DNA of 64,000 nt from JBKPNJ01 sp963695705 (GTDB taxonomy: Bacteria > Actinomycetota > Actinomycetes > Propionibacteriales > Nocardioidaceae), in contig CAVOHB010000009.1 of the NCBI GenBank assembly GCA_963695705.1, positions 1,178,001 through 1,242,000 on the forward strand, given 5' to 3'. Positions 1 to 8,351 of this stretch are shown here, piece after piece (position 1 is the stretch's first letter; every line of letters starts with the position of its first letter). The notes below the pieces were generated by a model. The model was not told the DNA's origin, searched no databases, and was given only the letters and a program-made list of their open reading frames with translations. The translations under genes were made by a program, and so were the position numbers.

Positions 1-364
1 GGATCCGGTGATCGGCGCCGTAGAACGTCTCCCCGCGCCGATGCGCCTCCAGATCTACCGGGCCGTCGGCGGGAACGAACGCTGCGACGTCGGCGATCGC
101 GTAGTGGACGCGATAGCCGCGGCCGCGCCGCTCGATATGCAGTGCCTGGTCCAGGTCCATCGAGCCTTCGGGATCGATGGTCAGGAACTGGATGTCGGTA
201 CGGTCCCTGCCGGGAAGTGCGGGGGCCGCGGCGGACAGCTCCGCCGCCTTCAGCACCTCAGGCGGGAAATCGCCCGGTAGACCGAGCTCATCCTCGAGTG
301 CGGTGAGCCGCGAACGCAGGTCCGAAGCGTCCGCACCCTCGATCCGCACGGTACGTCGGGCCAC
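1..364 (-). CDS. RNB-domain ribonuclease (RNase II/R family), C-terminus cut by the window edge
   Basis: Only the first 121 residues are present. They contain the start of the RNB catalytic domain, including the acidic motif TIDPEGSMDLDQA, whose aspartates bind the catalytic Mg2+, followed by YRVHYAIADVAAFV, typical of the family. The enzyme degrades RNA processively from the 3' end in the cytoplasm. The GTG at 362-364 is preceded by AAAGGA at a good distance, which fixes the start. The RNB domain begins close to the N-terminus, so no long cold-shock region precedes it, as in the short actinobacterial RNB proteins. It reads in the same direction as the RNase H gene upstream, with a 36-bp gap. 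Confidence 0.9.
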   Translation of the reverse strand, partial: MARRTVRIEGADASDLRSRLTALEDELGLPGDFPPEVLKAAELSAAAPALPGRDRTDIQFLTIDPEGSMDLDQALHIERRGRGYRVHYAIADVAAFVPADGPVDLEAHRRGETFYGADHRI

Positions 365-400
365 GGATGAGTCCTTTCGACGTCGGGTGGGGCGGGCGGC

Positions 401-1576
401 TCAGCTATCGAGCGGGACCGGAGGGGGTGGATATGCGAACAGCTGGAGGGACGGCGTCCCGTCGGGATAGAACAGGATCTTGCTGGCAGACGCGGGCCGC
501 AGCTCCATCCGGTAGATCGCGCGCAGCGGAGCCTCGAGGGCCTGCCTGACGAGCAGCTTGATCGGCGTCACGTGCGTCACCACGACCACAGTCTCTGCCG
601 GACGCTCGGTGAGTACGCGATCGCGGAAGCGGTGGACCCGTACGGCGACGTCGGCGAACGACTCGCCGCCCGGCGGCGAAACATCCGTCGATCCCAGCCA
701 GGCCCGCAGCTGCTCCGGCCACCCCGCCCTGACTTCAGCGAAAGTGTGGCCGTCCCACTCACCGAAGGCGGCCTCCGCGATGTCGTCGTCGAGCTCGACA
801 TCGAGACCGAGTGAGCCGGCCACGATGGACGCCGTCTCCCGCGTCCGGCGCAGCGGTGACGAGATGACCGCGTTGATGCGGCCCTCTCCTCGCAGCCAGC
901 CGGCCGCCGCCCCGGCTTGGGCCTTCCCGGCATCGTTGAGGCCCGGGTCATCGCCTCCGCTTCCGCTGAACCGCTTGGCGAGCGTGTGCAGCGTCGACCC
1001 GTGTCGGAGCAGGATCAGCGTGGTCGGTTTCCCCAGCTCGGCGTCCCAGCCGGGCAGGGTGTTCAGGCTCTCGGCCGCAGGAGAAGTGACGAGGTCCTGC
1101 GCGTTCTCCACCGGTCGGCCGGACGCACGGTCGAGCGCCTCGTTCACCAGCCGGTCCGCCTCTCGGTTGAGCTCCCGGGGTATCCATGTCCAGGTCACGC
1201 CTTCGGGTGCCAGCGAGTTGGCCTGGATGGCCAGCGGTTTGAGTCCGGGGTGCTTGATCCTCCAGCGGCCGGCCATCTGCTCGATGACGAGCTTGGAGTC
1301 CATCCGCACCTCGATCTCAGCCACATCCGGCGCGTGTCTGCGCAGCAGCTCGAGTCCGGCGATCAACCCGCGGTACTCGGCAACGTTGTTCGTAGCGGTC
1401 CCGATCGACTCGGACGCCTCGGCGATCACCTCACCGGTGTCGGCATCCTTCAGCACCGCGCCGAACGCGGCCGGGCCGGGGTTGCCGCGTGACCCTCCGT
1501 CGGCCTCGACGGTCACGCGCTGGCGCGCGTCTGCCTCGCTGCTGACGCGCTGGCGCGCGTCGGTGCTCCCGGCCAT
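401..1576 (-). CDS. Bifunctional RNase HI / histidine phosphatase (acid phosphatase-like) protein
   Basis: The 391-residue protein has two domains. Residues about 20-150 are RNase HI, starting DGGSRGNPGP, with the metal-binding D26, E67, D93 and D141 visible. Residues about 185-385 are a histidine phosphatase with the RHG motif at 191-193. The M. tuberculosis counterpart is Rv2228c, which removes RNA from RNA/DNA hybrids and has phosphatase activity. The ATG overlaps the stop of the zinc-ribbon gene as TGATG, so the two are translationally coupled. The first 20 residues contain a near-duplicate ten-residue block (DARQRVSSEA, DARQRVTVEA), so the true start could lie slightly further in. Confidence 0.93.
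   Translation of the reverse strand: MAGSTDARQRVSSEADARQRVTVEADGGSRGNPGPAAFGAVLKDADTGEVIAEASESIGTATNNVAEYRGLIAGLELLRRHAPDVAEIEVRMDSKLVIEQMAGRWRIKHPGLKPLAIQANSLAPEGVTWTWIPRELNREADRLVNEALDRASGRPVENAQDLVTSPAAESLNTLPGWDAELGKPTTLILLRHGSTLHTLAKRFSGSGGDDPGLNDAGKAQAGAAAGWLRGEGRINAVISSPLRRTRETASIVAGSLGLDVELDDDIAEAAFGEWDGHTFAEVRAGWPEQLRAWLGSTDVSPPGGESFADVAVRVHRFRDRVLTERPAETVVVVTHVTPIKLLVRQALEAPLRAIYRMELRPASASKILFYPDGTPSLQLFAYPPPPVPLDS
1515..1561. repeat. Direct repeat of 17 bp at the 5' end of the RNase H gene
   Basis: Two identical 17-bp copies lie at 1515-1531 and 1545-1561, exactly 30 bp apart. This keeps frame and encodes the duplicated DARQRV peptide. It looks like a recent in-frame tandem duplication just before the first strand of the RNase H domain. 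Confidence 0.8.
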
Positions 1577-2325
1577 CAGACCCCGGACACCTGCGCACGC
1601 ACGAGAATCCGCCCGCACTCCTCGCAACGGACCACCTCGTTCGCGGGCGCGGTGATCATGCTGGCGAGGTCGGCGGGGTTGATCTCGAGGCTGCATCCGC
1701 CACACCGCTTCTGCTGCAGGGCGGCGGCTCCGACGCCTCCGCTCTGGCGGCGCAGCTTGTCGTACGCCTTGAGCAGATCGGCCGGGATGTCGCCGGCCGT
1801 CGTCGCCCGCTCGGACCGCCCCTCGGCGATCTCCGCATCGATCTGGGCTGTGGCCACGTCACGCGAGTCGGTCTCGGTGGCAAGCTCGGACTCGACGGCT
1901 CTGGATGCCCCTCGCACCTCTGTGAGCGTGGCCTGGGCGGTCTCCAGCTGCTCCATGACCTCCAGCTCGAGGTCCTCGAGTTCGCTGATCCTGCGGTTCA
2001 GGCTCACGACCTCGTGCTGGAGACCTTCGAGCTCCTTGGGCGAGCCGACCTGACCGCTGTCGAGACGTACCTGGTCGCGAGAGCGCCGGGTCTTCACCTG
2101 CTCGACATCGGCATCGGCCTTGCGCTGCTCCCGGCTCAGGTCGTCGACCTGGGTCTGTATGAGGACGAGCCGGTCGGCCAGCTCACTCTTCATCGCGCTC
2201 AACTCGGCGACCCGAGCGAGCTGGGGAAGGTTGCGACGACGGCGTTCGAGTTGATCGAGATGAGAGTCGATCGCCTGCAGGTCGAGCAGACGCAGCTGCG
2301 CTGTCGGTTCGGCTTTCAGCTTCAA
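1576..2325 (-). CDS. Coiled-coil protein with C-terminal C4 zinc ribbon (Rv2229c-like)
   Basis: A protein of 249 residues. Residues about 10-170 are a heptad-rich, highly charged coiled coil. The C-terminus has a zinc ribbon with two CxxC pairs (CGGC and CEEC) about 25 residues apart. This is the C4-type zinc-ribbon family found next to nif3 in actinobacteria; its molecular role is not established, though a nucleic-acid or protein-scaffold role is often suggested. I chose the TTG at 2323-2325 because it overlaps the Nif3 stop as TTGA and follows a purine-rich stretch (GGAAGAGGG). An ATG at 2364 would add 13 residues. Confidence 0.88.
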   Translation of the reverse strand: MKLKAEPTAQLRLLDLQAIDSHLDQLERRRRNLPQLARVAELSAMKSELADRLVLIQTQVDDLSREQRKADADVEQVKTRRSRDQVRLDSGQVGSPKELEGLQHEVVSLNRRISELEDLELEVMEQLETAQATLTEVRGASRAVESELATETDSRDVATAQIDAEIAEGRSERATTAGDIPADLLKAYDKLRRQSGGVGAAALQQKRCGGCSLEINPADLASMITAPANEVVRCEECGRILVRAQVSGV

Positions 2326-3488
2326 CTCCCTCTTCCGTGGTCGTGTCCGACGTGGAACGTCCATGGATCGGTGGCCAGGGATGACACGTGGGTCTCCACC
2401 GTAGCCCCCCGCTGAAGCAGCTCCTTGCGTATGGCGGCCTCGGCGACGGGCAGCCAGGTCCATTCGGCGGCCCAGTGGGAGACATCGACCAACGCCGGTG
2501 AGCCGGCGTGCTCGCGGAACTCCGATGCGGGGTGGTGTCTCAGGTCACTGGTGACGAACGCGTCGGCGGAGCTGGCACGAACCTCGTCGAGCAGGAAGTC
2601 GCCTGCTCCGCCGCAGACCGCGACCGTTTCCACGCGACGGTCAGGTTCACCGCAGACGCGCACGCCCTGCACGGTGGCCGGCAACCGGTGCGCGACGTCG
2701 GCGGCGAACTCATCCAGGGTCTTCGCCGAGGTCAGCCGGCCGATGCGACCGCTGCCCCGGTCGGCGGGCAGCGCGGCCATCTCGAGCAGGTCGAAGGCAG
2801 GCTCCTCGTACGGGTGGCTCGCGTGCAGCGCGGTCAGGACCTCCTGGCGACGGCGGCGGTCGAGGACCATCTCGACCCGCGTCTCCTCGACCCGGGCAAC
2901 ATCGCCGACCGCCCCGATCGTGGGGTGGGCGCCGGCTCCTGGACGGAACGTCCCGACGCCGGCAGACGTGAACGCGCACCGCTCGTAGTCGCCGAGCCTC
3001 CCCGCTCCCGCCGACGCGAGTGCGTCGATGACCGCCTCGGCGTCCGTTGAGGGCACGAACGTCACCAGCTTGTCCAGTGCCGGCGCCGTTGCCGGCACGA
3101 TCGGGCGGGTGGAGGTGATGCCCAGAGCCGATGCCAGCGAGTCACTCACGCCGCCCGCGGGCGAGTCGGCGTTCGTGTGACAGACGTGCAGCGCCACCCG
3201 GTTCTCGATCAGCCGATGGATGACGCTGCCCTTCGGCGTCTGCGCCGCGACCGAGTTCACCGGCCGCAGTAGCAGCGGGTGATGGACCAGCAGGAGTTCT
3301 GCCCCCCAGTCGATCGCCTCATCCACGATGGCACTGACCGGGTTGACGGCGAACATCACTCGGCTGATCGGACGGTCGCTGTCGCCGGTCACCGTGCCGA
3401 CCGCATCCCAGTCGTCGGCCCAGCGCGGGTCGTACAAGGCATCGAGGATCGAGACGACCTCACGCAGGGTGGGTGTCGTGGTGGTCAC
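2322..3488 (-). CDS. Nif3-like dinuclear metal centre protein (YbgI/NIF3 family)
   Basis: A protein of 388 residues matching the longer Nif3 form, in which an extra alpha/beta domain (roughly residues 125-235) is inserted between the metal-binding halves. Metal ligands of the family are visible: VHHPLLLRP near residue 70, HTNADSP near 105, TSDLRHHP and the C-terminal DVSHWAAEW. Members form toroidal hexamers with a two-metal site; the reaction is uncertain and many are mislabelled GTP cyclohydrolase type 2. The GTG at 3486-3488 gives the usual N-terminus leading into LREVVSILDALYDP; an ATG at 3515 is the alternative. It is first in the coupled three-gene minus-strand operon. Confidence 0.9.
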   Translation of the reverse strand: MTTTTPTLREVVSILDALYDPRWADDWDAVGTVTGDSDRPISRVMFAVNPVSAIVDEAIDWGAELLLVHHPLLLRPVNSVAAQTPKGSVIHRLIENRVALHVCHTNADSPAGGVSDSLASALGITSTRPIVPATAPALDKLVTFVPSTDAEAVIDALASAGAGRLGDYERCAFTSAGVGTFRPGAGAHPTIGAVGDVARVEETRVEMVLDRRRRQEVLTALHASHPYEEPAFDLLEMAALPADRGSGRIGRLTSAKTLDEFAADVAHRLPATVQGVRVCGEPDRRVETVAVCGGAGDFLLDEVRASSADAFVTSDLRHHPASEFREHAGSPALVDVSHWAAEWTWLPVAEAAIRKELLQRGATVETHVSSLATDPWTFHVGHDHGRGS

Positions 3489-3560
3489 GCTGGCGAGGTT
3501 ACCCACTGCGCCCATCCCGGGTCGCGCATGGCGAGCTAGGCGTGTGGGTACGGCGATGCC

Positions 3561-3833
3561 ATGAGCGAACGAGCGCAGGACCCAGGCATGAAACCGCCGC
3601 TGGCGCCGGACCCCGACAGTGCGGTGCAGCCCGAGAAGACCTCAGCGCTCGGACCGGACGTCACCGGCATCGAGGACATCGACACGGGCAGTCTGGCCGA
3701 GGACATGCAGCAACAGCCCGACGAGAAGCCGAACGCGCCCAACCGCGACGTCGACACCGCCGCCGCGATGCCGGACCCCGAAGCCGATCCCTGGGGCGAC
3801 AGCAACGACGCACCGGGACGGGACCGCGCCTGA
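3561..3833 (+). CDS. Small disordered acidic protein of unknown function
   Basis: A 90-residue reading frame rich in Asp, Pro, Ala and Glu with no predicted hydrophobic core, signal peptide or cysteine. The composition suggests an intrinsically disordered protein. It lies between the divergent nif3 operon and the malate synthase gene, co-directional with the latter. I do not recognise the family. Coding use is plausible but homologues would be needed to be certain. Confidence 0.5.
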   Translation: MSERAQDPGMKPPLAPDPDSAVQPEKTSALGPDVTGIEDIDTGSLAEDMQQQPDEKPNAPNRDVDTAAAMPDPEADPWGDSNDAPGRDRA

Positions 3834-3886
3834 CCGGCAGGACCACCGGATCGTGGTGGTGATGCGCGAGCATGGTCGCGCCCATA

Positions 3887-3907
3887 GTGTGGTGCAGTCG
3901 CCCACAC
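3887..3907. promoter_or_regulatory. Inverted repeat in the malate synthase leader
   Basis: GTGTGG at 3887-3892 and CCACAC at 3902-3907 form a 6-bp dyad directly upstream of the AGGAGCAGG ribosome-binding region. Its position suits an operator or leader hairpin controlling the glycolate operon. No regulator gene is adjacent, so this is only a candidate. Confidence 0.3.
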
Positions 3908-3920
3908 CAGGAGCAGGCTG

Positions 3921-5540
3921 ATGACGAGTTCCCAATCCCCCAGTGCCTCCGGTCCACAAGGCAGCACCGGTCTCGAAGGCGTCGACATCACCGGGCCGAT
4001 GGGTGACCGTTACGACGAGATCCTGACCGATGACGCGCTCGAGCTGCTCGCCGACCTGCACAGGACGTTCGACGGCCGCCGCCGGGAGCTCCTGCAGGCT
4101 CGCGATGAGCGCTACGAACAGTTGGCCGCCGGCGGCACCCTGGGCTTCCTGGAGCAGACCAAGGACATCCGCGAGGGTGACTGGCGGGTAGCCCCGCCGG
4201 CGCCGGGCCTGGTCGACCGGAGGGTCGAGATCACCGGTCCCACCGACAAGAAGATGACGGTCAACGCGTTGAACTCCGGCGCCAAGGTCTGGCTCGCCGA
4301 CTTCGAGGACGCCAACACCCCGCTGTGGGAGAACATGGTCCAGGGCCAGCTGAACCTGCGCGACGCCCTTGACCGCAAGATCGACTTCTCCTCCGCCGAG
4401 GGCAAGGCGTACCAGCTCGCCGAGGAAGTGGCCACGATCGTCGTCCGCCCACGCGGGTGGCATCTGCCCGAGAAGCACCTGACGGTCGGCGGTGAGGAGA
4501 TCTCGGGCAGCCTCTTCGACTTCGGCCTCTACTTCTTCCACTGCGCCCGCCGCCAGCTGGACAACGGTCTGGGTCCGTACTTCTACCTGCCGAAGATGGA
4601 GAGCCACCTCGAGGCCCGGCTGTGGAACGAGGTGTTCGTCCGCGCCCAGGAGCGGCTCGGGATCCCCCAGGGGACGATCCGGGCCACGGTTCTGATCGAG
4701 ACCTATCCAGCCGCGTTCGAGATGGAGGAGATCCTCTACGAGCTCCGTGAGCACTCCGCGGGCTTGAACGCCGGGCGGTGGGACTACATCTTCAGCGTGA
4801 TCAAGAAGTTCCGCACCCGCGGCCGCGAGTTCCTCTTGCCCGATCGGGTGAAGGTGACGATGACCGTTCCCTTCATGCGTTCGTACACCGAGCTTCTCGT
4901 CCGGACCTGCCACTCGCGGGGCGCGCACGCGATCGGCGGGATGGCAGCGCTGATCCCCAGCCGCAAGGACCCGGAGGTCAACGAGAACGCCCTGGCGAAG
5001 GTACGGGAGGACAAGGACCGCGAGGCCGGCGACGGGTTCGACGGCTCCTGGGTTGCGCATCCAGACCTGGTACCGGTGTGCCGTGAGGTGTTCGACGCCG
5101 TACTCGGTGAACGGCCCAACCAGCTCGACCGCACCCGGGACGATGTGAGCGTCACCGCAGAGGACCTGCTGGACGTCGCCTCGACCCCCGGAGACGTCAG
5201 CGAGGCCGGTCTGCGCGCCAACGTCAGCGTGGGCATCCAGTACCTCGCGGCGTGGCTACGCGGCACCGGCGCGGTCGCGATCTTCAACCTGATGGAGGAT
5301 GCCGCCACCGCGGAGATCAGCCGGTCGCAGGTGTGGCAGTGGCTGCACAACGACGTGGAGCTGGACAACGGCGCGACCGTCACGCGCGAGCTCGTCGAGC
5401 AGATGGCCGACGAGGAGATCGCCAAGCTGCCCGGCGATCCGTCCGACTACGCCGACGCCCGCTCAACGTTCATGGCGGTGGCGGTCGCCGACGAGTTCGT
5501 GGAGTTCCTCACCCTGCCCGCGTACGAACGGATGCCGTGA
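3921..5540 (+). CDS. aceB: Malate synthase A
   Basis: A protein of 539 residues, the normal length for malate synthase A, which condenses glyoxylate with acetyl-CoA to malate in the cytoplasm. Family landmarks include WLADFEDANTPLWENMVQGQ near residues 130-149, the active-site segment VLIETYPAAFEMEEILYELR near 258-277, and the GGMAALIP segment. The start is preceded by AGGAGCAGG. The gene sits 10 bp upstream of glcD, so malate synthesis is coupled to glycolate oxidation. E. coli uses the unrelated-length isoform G (GlcB) in this setting; here the A form has taken that position. Confidence 0.97.
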   Translation: MTSSQSPSASGPQGSTGLEGVDITGPMGDRYDEILTDDALELLADLHRTFDGRRRELLQARDERYEQLAAGGTLGFLEQTKDIREGDWRVAPPAPGLVDRRVEITGPTDKKMTVNALNSGAKVWLADFEDANTPLWENMVQGQLNLRDALDRKIDFSSAEGKAYQLAEEVATIVVRPRGWHLPEKHLTVGGEEISGSLFDFGLYFFHCARRQLDNGLGPYFYLPKMESHLEARLWNEVFVRAQERLGIPQGTIRATVLIETYPAAFEMEEILYELREHSAGLNAGRWDYIFSVIKKFRTRGREFLLPDRVKVTMTVPFMRSYTELLVRTCHSRGAHAIGGMAALIPSRKDPEVNENALAKVREDKDREAGDGFDGSWVAHPDLVPVCREVFDAVLGERPNQLDRTRDDVSVTAEDLLDVASTPGDVSEAGLRANVSVGIQYLAAWLRGTGAVAIFNLMEDAATAEISRSQVWQWLHNDVELDNGATVTRELVEQMADEEIAKLPGDPSDYADARSTFMAVAVADEFVEFLTLPAYERMP

Positions 5541-5550
5541 GGACCCGCCG

Positions 5551-7041
5551 TTGACCACCACCGAGCGCCCGCCCACCGAAACGCCGGAGATCCGCGAGCT
5601 GGCGGCGGTGCTGCGTGCGGCGCTCGGCGACAACGCCGTCATCGACGACCATCAACAGCTGCGTACCTACGAGTGCGACGGCCTGGCACAGTACAAAGTC
5701 ACCCCGGCTCTGGTCGTTCTCGCCGAAGACGCCGGCGGCGTCGCACAGGTCATCGCTGCCTGCGCCGATCGCGGTGTCCCGTTCGTGGCGCGTGGCTCGG
5801 GTACCGGCCTCTCCGGCGGGGCACTCCCCCACGCCGAGGGCGTGCTGATCGTGACCTCGCGGATGCGACGTGTCCTCGAGGTCGACATCGACAACCAGCG
5901 CGCCGTCGTCGAGCCGGGTGTCATCAACCTGCAGGTCAGCAAGGACGCCCAGCCGCGCGGCTACTACTACGCCCCGGATCCCTCGAGTCAGCAGATCTGC
6001 TCGATCGGCGGGAACGTGGCGGAGAACTCCGGTGGGGCGCACTGCCTGAAGTACGGCTTCACCACCAACCACGTCACCGGGGTGGAGCTCGTCGCCCCCG
6101 ACGGGCAGATCTTCCAGATCGGCGGCAAGGCTCCCGACGCGACCGGCTACGACCTGCTCTCGATGGTCGTGGGGTCGGAGGGCACACTGGGCGTGGCCAC
6201 AAAGGTGACCGTCCGGCTGGTGCGGACACCGGAGTCGGTCCGCACTCTGCTGGCGGCGTTTCCGAGTACCGACGAGGCCGGTGCCGCTGTGTCCGCGATC
6301 ATCGGAGCGGGAGTTGTCCCAGCCGCGATCGAGATGATGGACGCGCTGGCGATCGAGGCTGCAGAGGCCGCGGTGCACTGCGGCTACCCCGAGGGCGCCG
6401 GTGCGGTGCTGGTCGTCGAGCTCGACGGTGCCGCGGTCGAGGTCGAGCACCAGTTCGAGCAGGTCGAGCAGCACTGCGACGACAACAGCGCGTTCGAGAT
6501 CCGCATCGCCGCCGATGACGTCGAACGGGCCCTGTTCTGGAAGGGGCGCAAGTCGGCCTTCGCCGCGGTCGGCCGGATCAGCCCCGACTACATCGTCCAG
6601 GACGGTGTGATCCCCCGGACGGCGCTGCCGGAGGTGCTGCGCCGAATGGGTGAGCTCTCCGACGAGAGCGGCATCCGGGTGGCGAACGTCTTCCACGCAG
6701 GCGACGGGAACCTGCACCCACTGGTGCTGTTCGACGAGACCGTTCCCGGCGAGTCCGAGCGTGCCGAGGAGGTGTCCGCAGCGATCCTCGACCTCTGCAT
6801 CGAGCACGGCGGCTCGATCACCGGCGAGCACGGCGTCGGCGCGGACAAGGCCAGGTACATGCCGCGCATGTTCACCGATGACGACCTCGACACGATGCAG
6901 CTGGTCCGATGCGCGTTCGACCCGCAGACCATCTCGAACCCCGGCAAGATATTTCCGACTCCCCGACTCTGCGGAGAGGTCCCCGGCCGGCGCCAGGGCG
7001 TACATCCTCTGCAGGCGGCCGGGCTGGCGGAAGCCTTCTGA
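5551..7041 (+). CDS. glcD: Glycolate oxidase FAD subunit GlcD
   Basis: A protein of 496 residues of the FAD-linked oxidase (VAO) family. The FAD-binding segment PFVARGSGTGLSGGALP lies near residue 75, and the C-terminal part carries NVFHAGDGNLHP and GSITGEHGVG, characteristic of GlcD/D-lactate dehydrogenases. It oxidises glycolate to glyoxylate and passes electrons to GlcE and GlcF. The TTG start at 5551 follows GAGGA by eight bases and sits 10 bp after the aceB stop. An in-frame upstream extension would read through aceB sequence and is rejected. The stop overlaps the glcE start as TGATG. Confidence 0.93.
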   Translation: MTTTERPPTETPEIRELAAVLRAALGDNAVIDDHQQLRTYECDGLAQYKVTPALVVLAEDAGGVAQVIAACADRGVPFVARGSGTGLSGGALPHAEGVLIVTSRMRRVLEVDIDNQRAVVEPGVINLQVSKDAQPRGYYYAPDPSSQQICSIGGNVAENSGGAHCLKYGFTTNHVTGVELVAPDGQIFQIGGKAPDATGYDLLSMVVGSEGTLGVATKVTVRLVRTPESVRTLLAAFPSTDEAGAAVSAIIGAGVVPAAIEMMDALAIEAAEAAVHCGYPEGAGAVLVVELDGAAVEVEHQFEQVEQHCDDNSAFEIRIAADDVERALFWKGRKSAFAAVGRISPDYIVQDGVIPRTALPEVLRRMGELSDESGIRVANVFHAGDGNLHPLVLFDETVPGESERAEEVSAAILDLCIEHGGSITGEHGVGADKARYMPRMFTDDDLDTMQLVRCAFDPQTISNPGKIFPTPRLCGEVPGRRQGVHPLQAAGLAEAF

Positions 7042-8291
7042 TGGGAGCGAATTCGGCGACTCTGGATGCTCTGCGCAACGTTGTCGACGATGCCCGGCTG
7101 GCGACACCCGGTGACGACGTGGACGGCGTCGATGCGTCCTACGTCGTCTCGCCCGCGAGCGTGGACCAGACGTCGCAGGCACTCCGGGTCGCCGCCGACC
7201 ACCTTCTCACCGTCGTACCGCGTGGAGCGGCCACCAAGCTGGCCTGGGGAGCGGCGCCGAGCTCGGCCGACCTCGTCCTCGACACCACCAGGATGGACAA
7301 GGTCGTCGAGCACGCCGCCGGCGACCTCGTTGTCACCGTGCAGGCAGGTGCCCGGCTCGACGACGTGCAGAGCGTCCTGTCGCCCGCCGGTCAGCGCCTG
7401 GCCATCGACCCGGTCGTCACGGGCGGAACCGTCGGTGGCGTCGTCGCCACCGGTGTCAGCGGACCCCTGCGGCTCAGTCACGGCGCCGTGCGCGACCTGG
7501 TCATCGGGGTCACGTTCGTGCGCGCCGACGGGGTGATCGCCAAGGCCGGTGGGAAGGTCGTCAAGAACGTCGCCGGGTATGACCTCGGGAAGCTGATGGC
7601 CGGGTCCTGGGGCACGCTCGGTGTGATCACCGGTCTCGTCTTCCGGCTGCATCCGCTGCCGTCGGCCCGACGGTGGGTGACCGTCGACGCGCAGGGTCCC
7701 GACGACCTGCTCCGGCTCGTCCACGAGGTGGTTCACTCCCAGCTCGTACCGACCGCGGCCGAGCTCGACCAGCGCGCCGGCAGTCCGCCGGTGCTGTCGG
7801 TCCTGTTCGACGGGCTGCCCGAGGGCGTCGAGGCGCGGGCGACCAGCCTGCTCGGCCGGCTCGGCAGCGCGGCACAGTTGCATGACGAGTCGCCGCCGTG
7901 GTGGGGGCGGTTGCCATGGGAACCAGGTGGTGTGGGACTGCGCGTCACCCACGAGATCGCGGGCGTCGCGCGACTGCTCGAAGGTGTCGCGCGCAGTGGA
8001 GCCCAGCACGGCGTGAGCCCGGCCGTACGCGGCTCGGTGGGCGTCGGCGTGGTCCACGTGGCGTTGCCGGCCGACGTGGAGCCGGAGGCCGCCGCCGCGT
8101 TCATCACCACCCTCCGGGAGGCTGCTCCGGCGTGGAACGGCCAGGTCGTCGTGCTCGCCGGTGCGCGTTCGGTCAAGCAGCGCGTGGACGTGTGGGGACC
8201 GGCAGGAGGGTTGGAACTGATGCGTCGCATCAAGGAGAGATTCGACCCGGAGCGACGCCTGTCGCCGGGTCGTTTCGTCGGAGGGATCTAG
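7041..8291 (+). CDS. glcE: Glycolate oxidase FAD-binding subunit GlcE
   Basis: A protein of 416 residues with a PCMH-type FAD-binding fold, shorter than GlcD. The segment AGGKVVKNVAGYDLGKLMAG near residues 170-190 is typical of GlcE. It forms the glycolate oxidase complex with GlcD and GlcF. The ATG overlaps the glcD stop (TGATG), and glcF follows after 60 bp. The C-terminus ends in the RFDPERRLSPGRFVGGI motif usual for this family. Confidence 0.92.
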   Translation: MGANSATLDALRNVVDDARLATPGDDVDGVDASYVVSPASVDQTSQALRVAADHLLTVVPRGAATKLAWGAAPSSADLVLDTTRMDKVVEHAAGDLVVTVQAGARLDDVQSVLSPAGQRLAIDPVVTGGTVGGVVATGVSGPLRLSHGAVRDLVIGVTFVRADGVIAKAGGKVVKNVAGYDLGKLMAGSWGTLGVITGLVFRLHPLPSARRWVTVDAQGPDDLLRLVHEVVHSQLVPTAAELDQRAGSPPVLSVLFDGLPEGVEARATSLLGRLGSAAQLHDESPPWWGRLPWEPGGVGLRVTHEIAGVARLLEGVARSGAQHGVSPAVRGSVGVGVVHVALPADVEPEAAAAFITTLREAAPAWNGQVVVLAGARSVKQRVDVWGPAGGLELMRRIKERFDPERRLSPGRFVGGI

Positions 8292-8351
8292 ACGGATCGA
8301 TCTCGTCGCGGTTGTCTGATCGGGGGCAGGAGACAGAGTCGGAGGGTTCTG

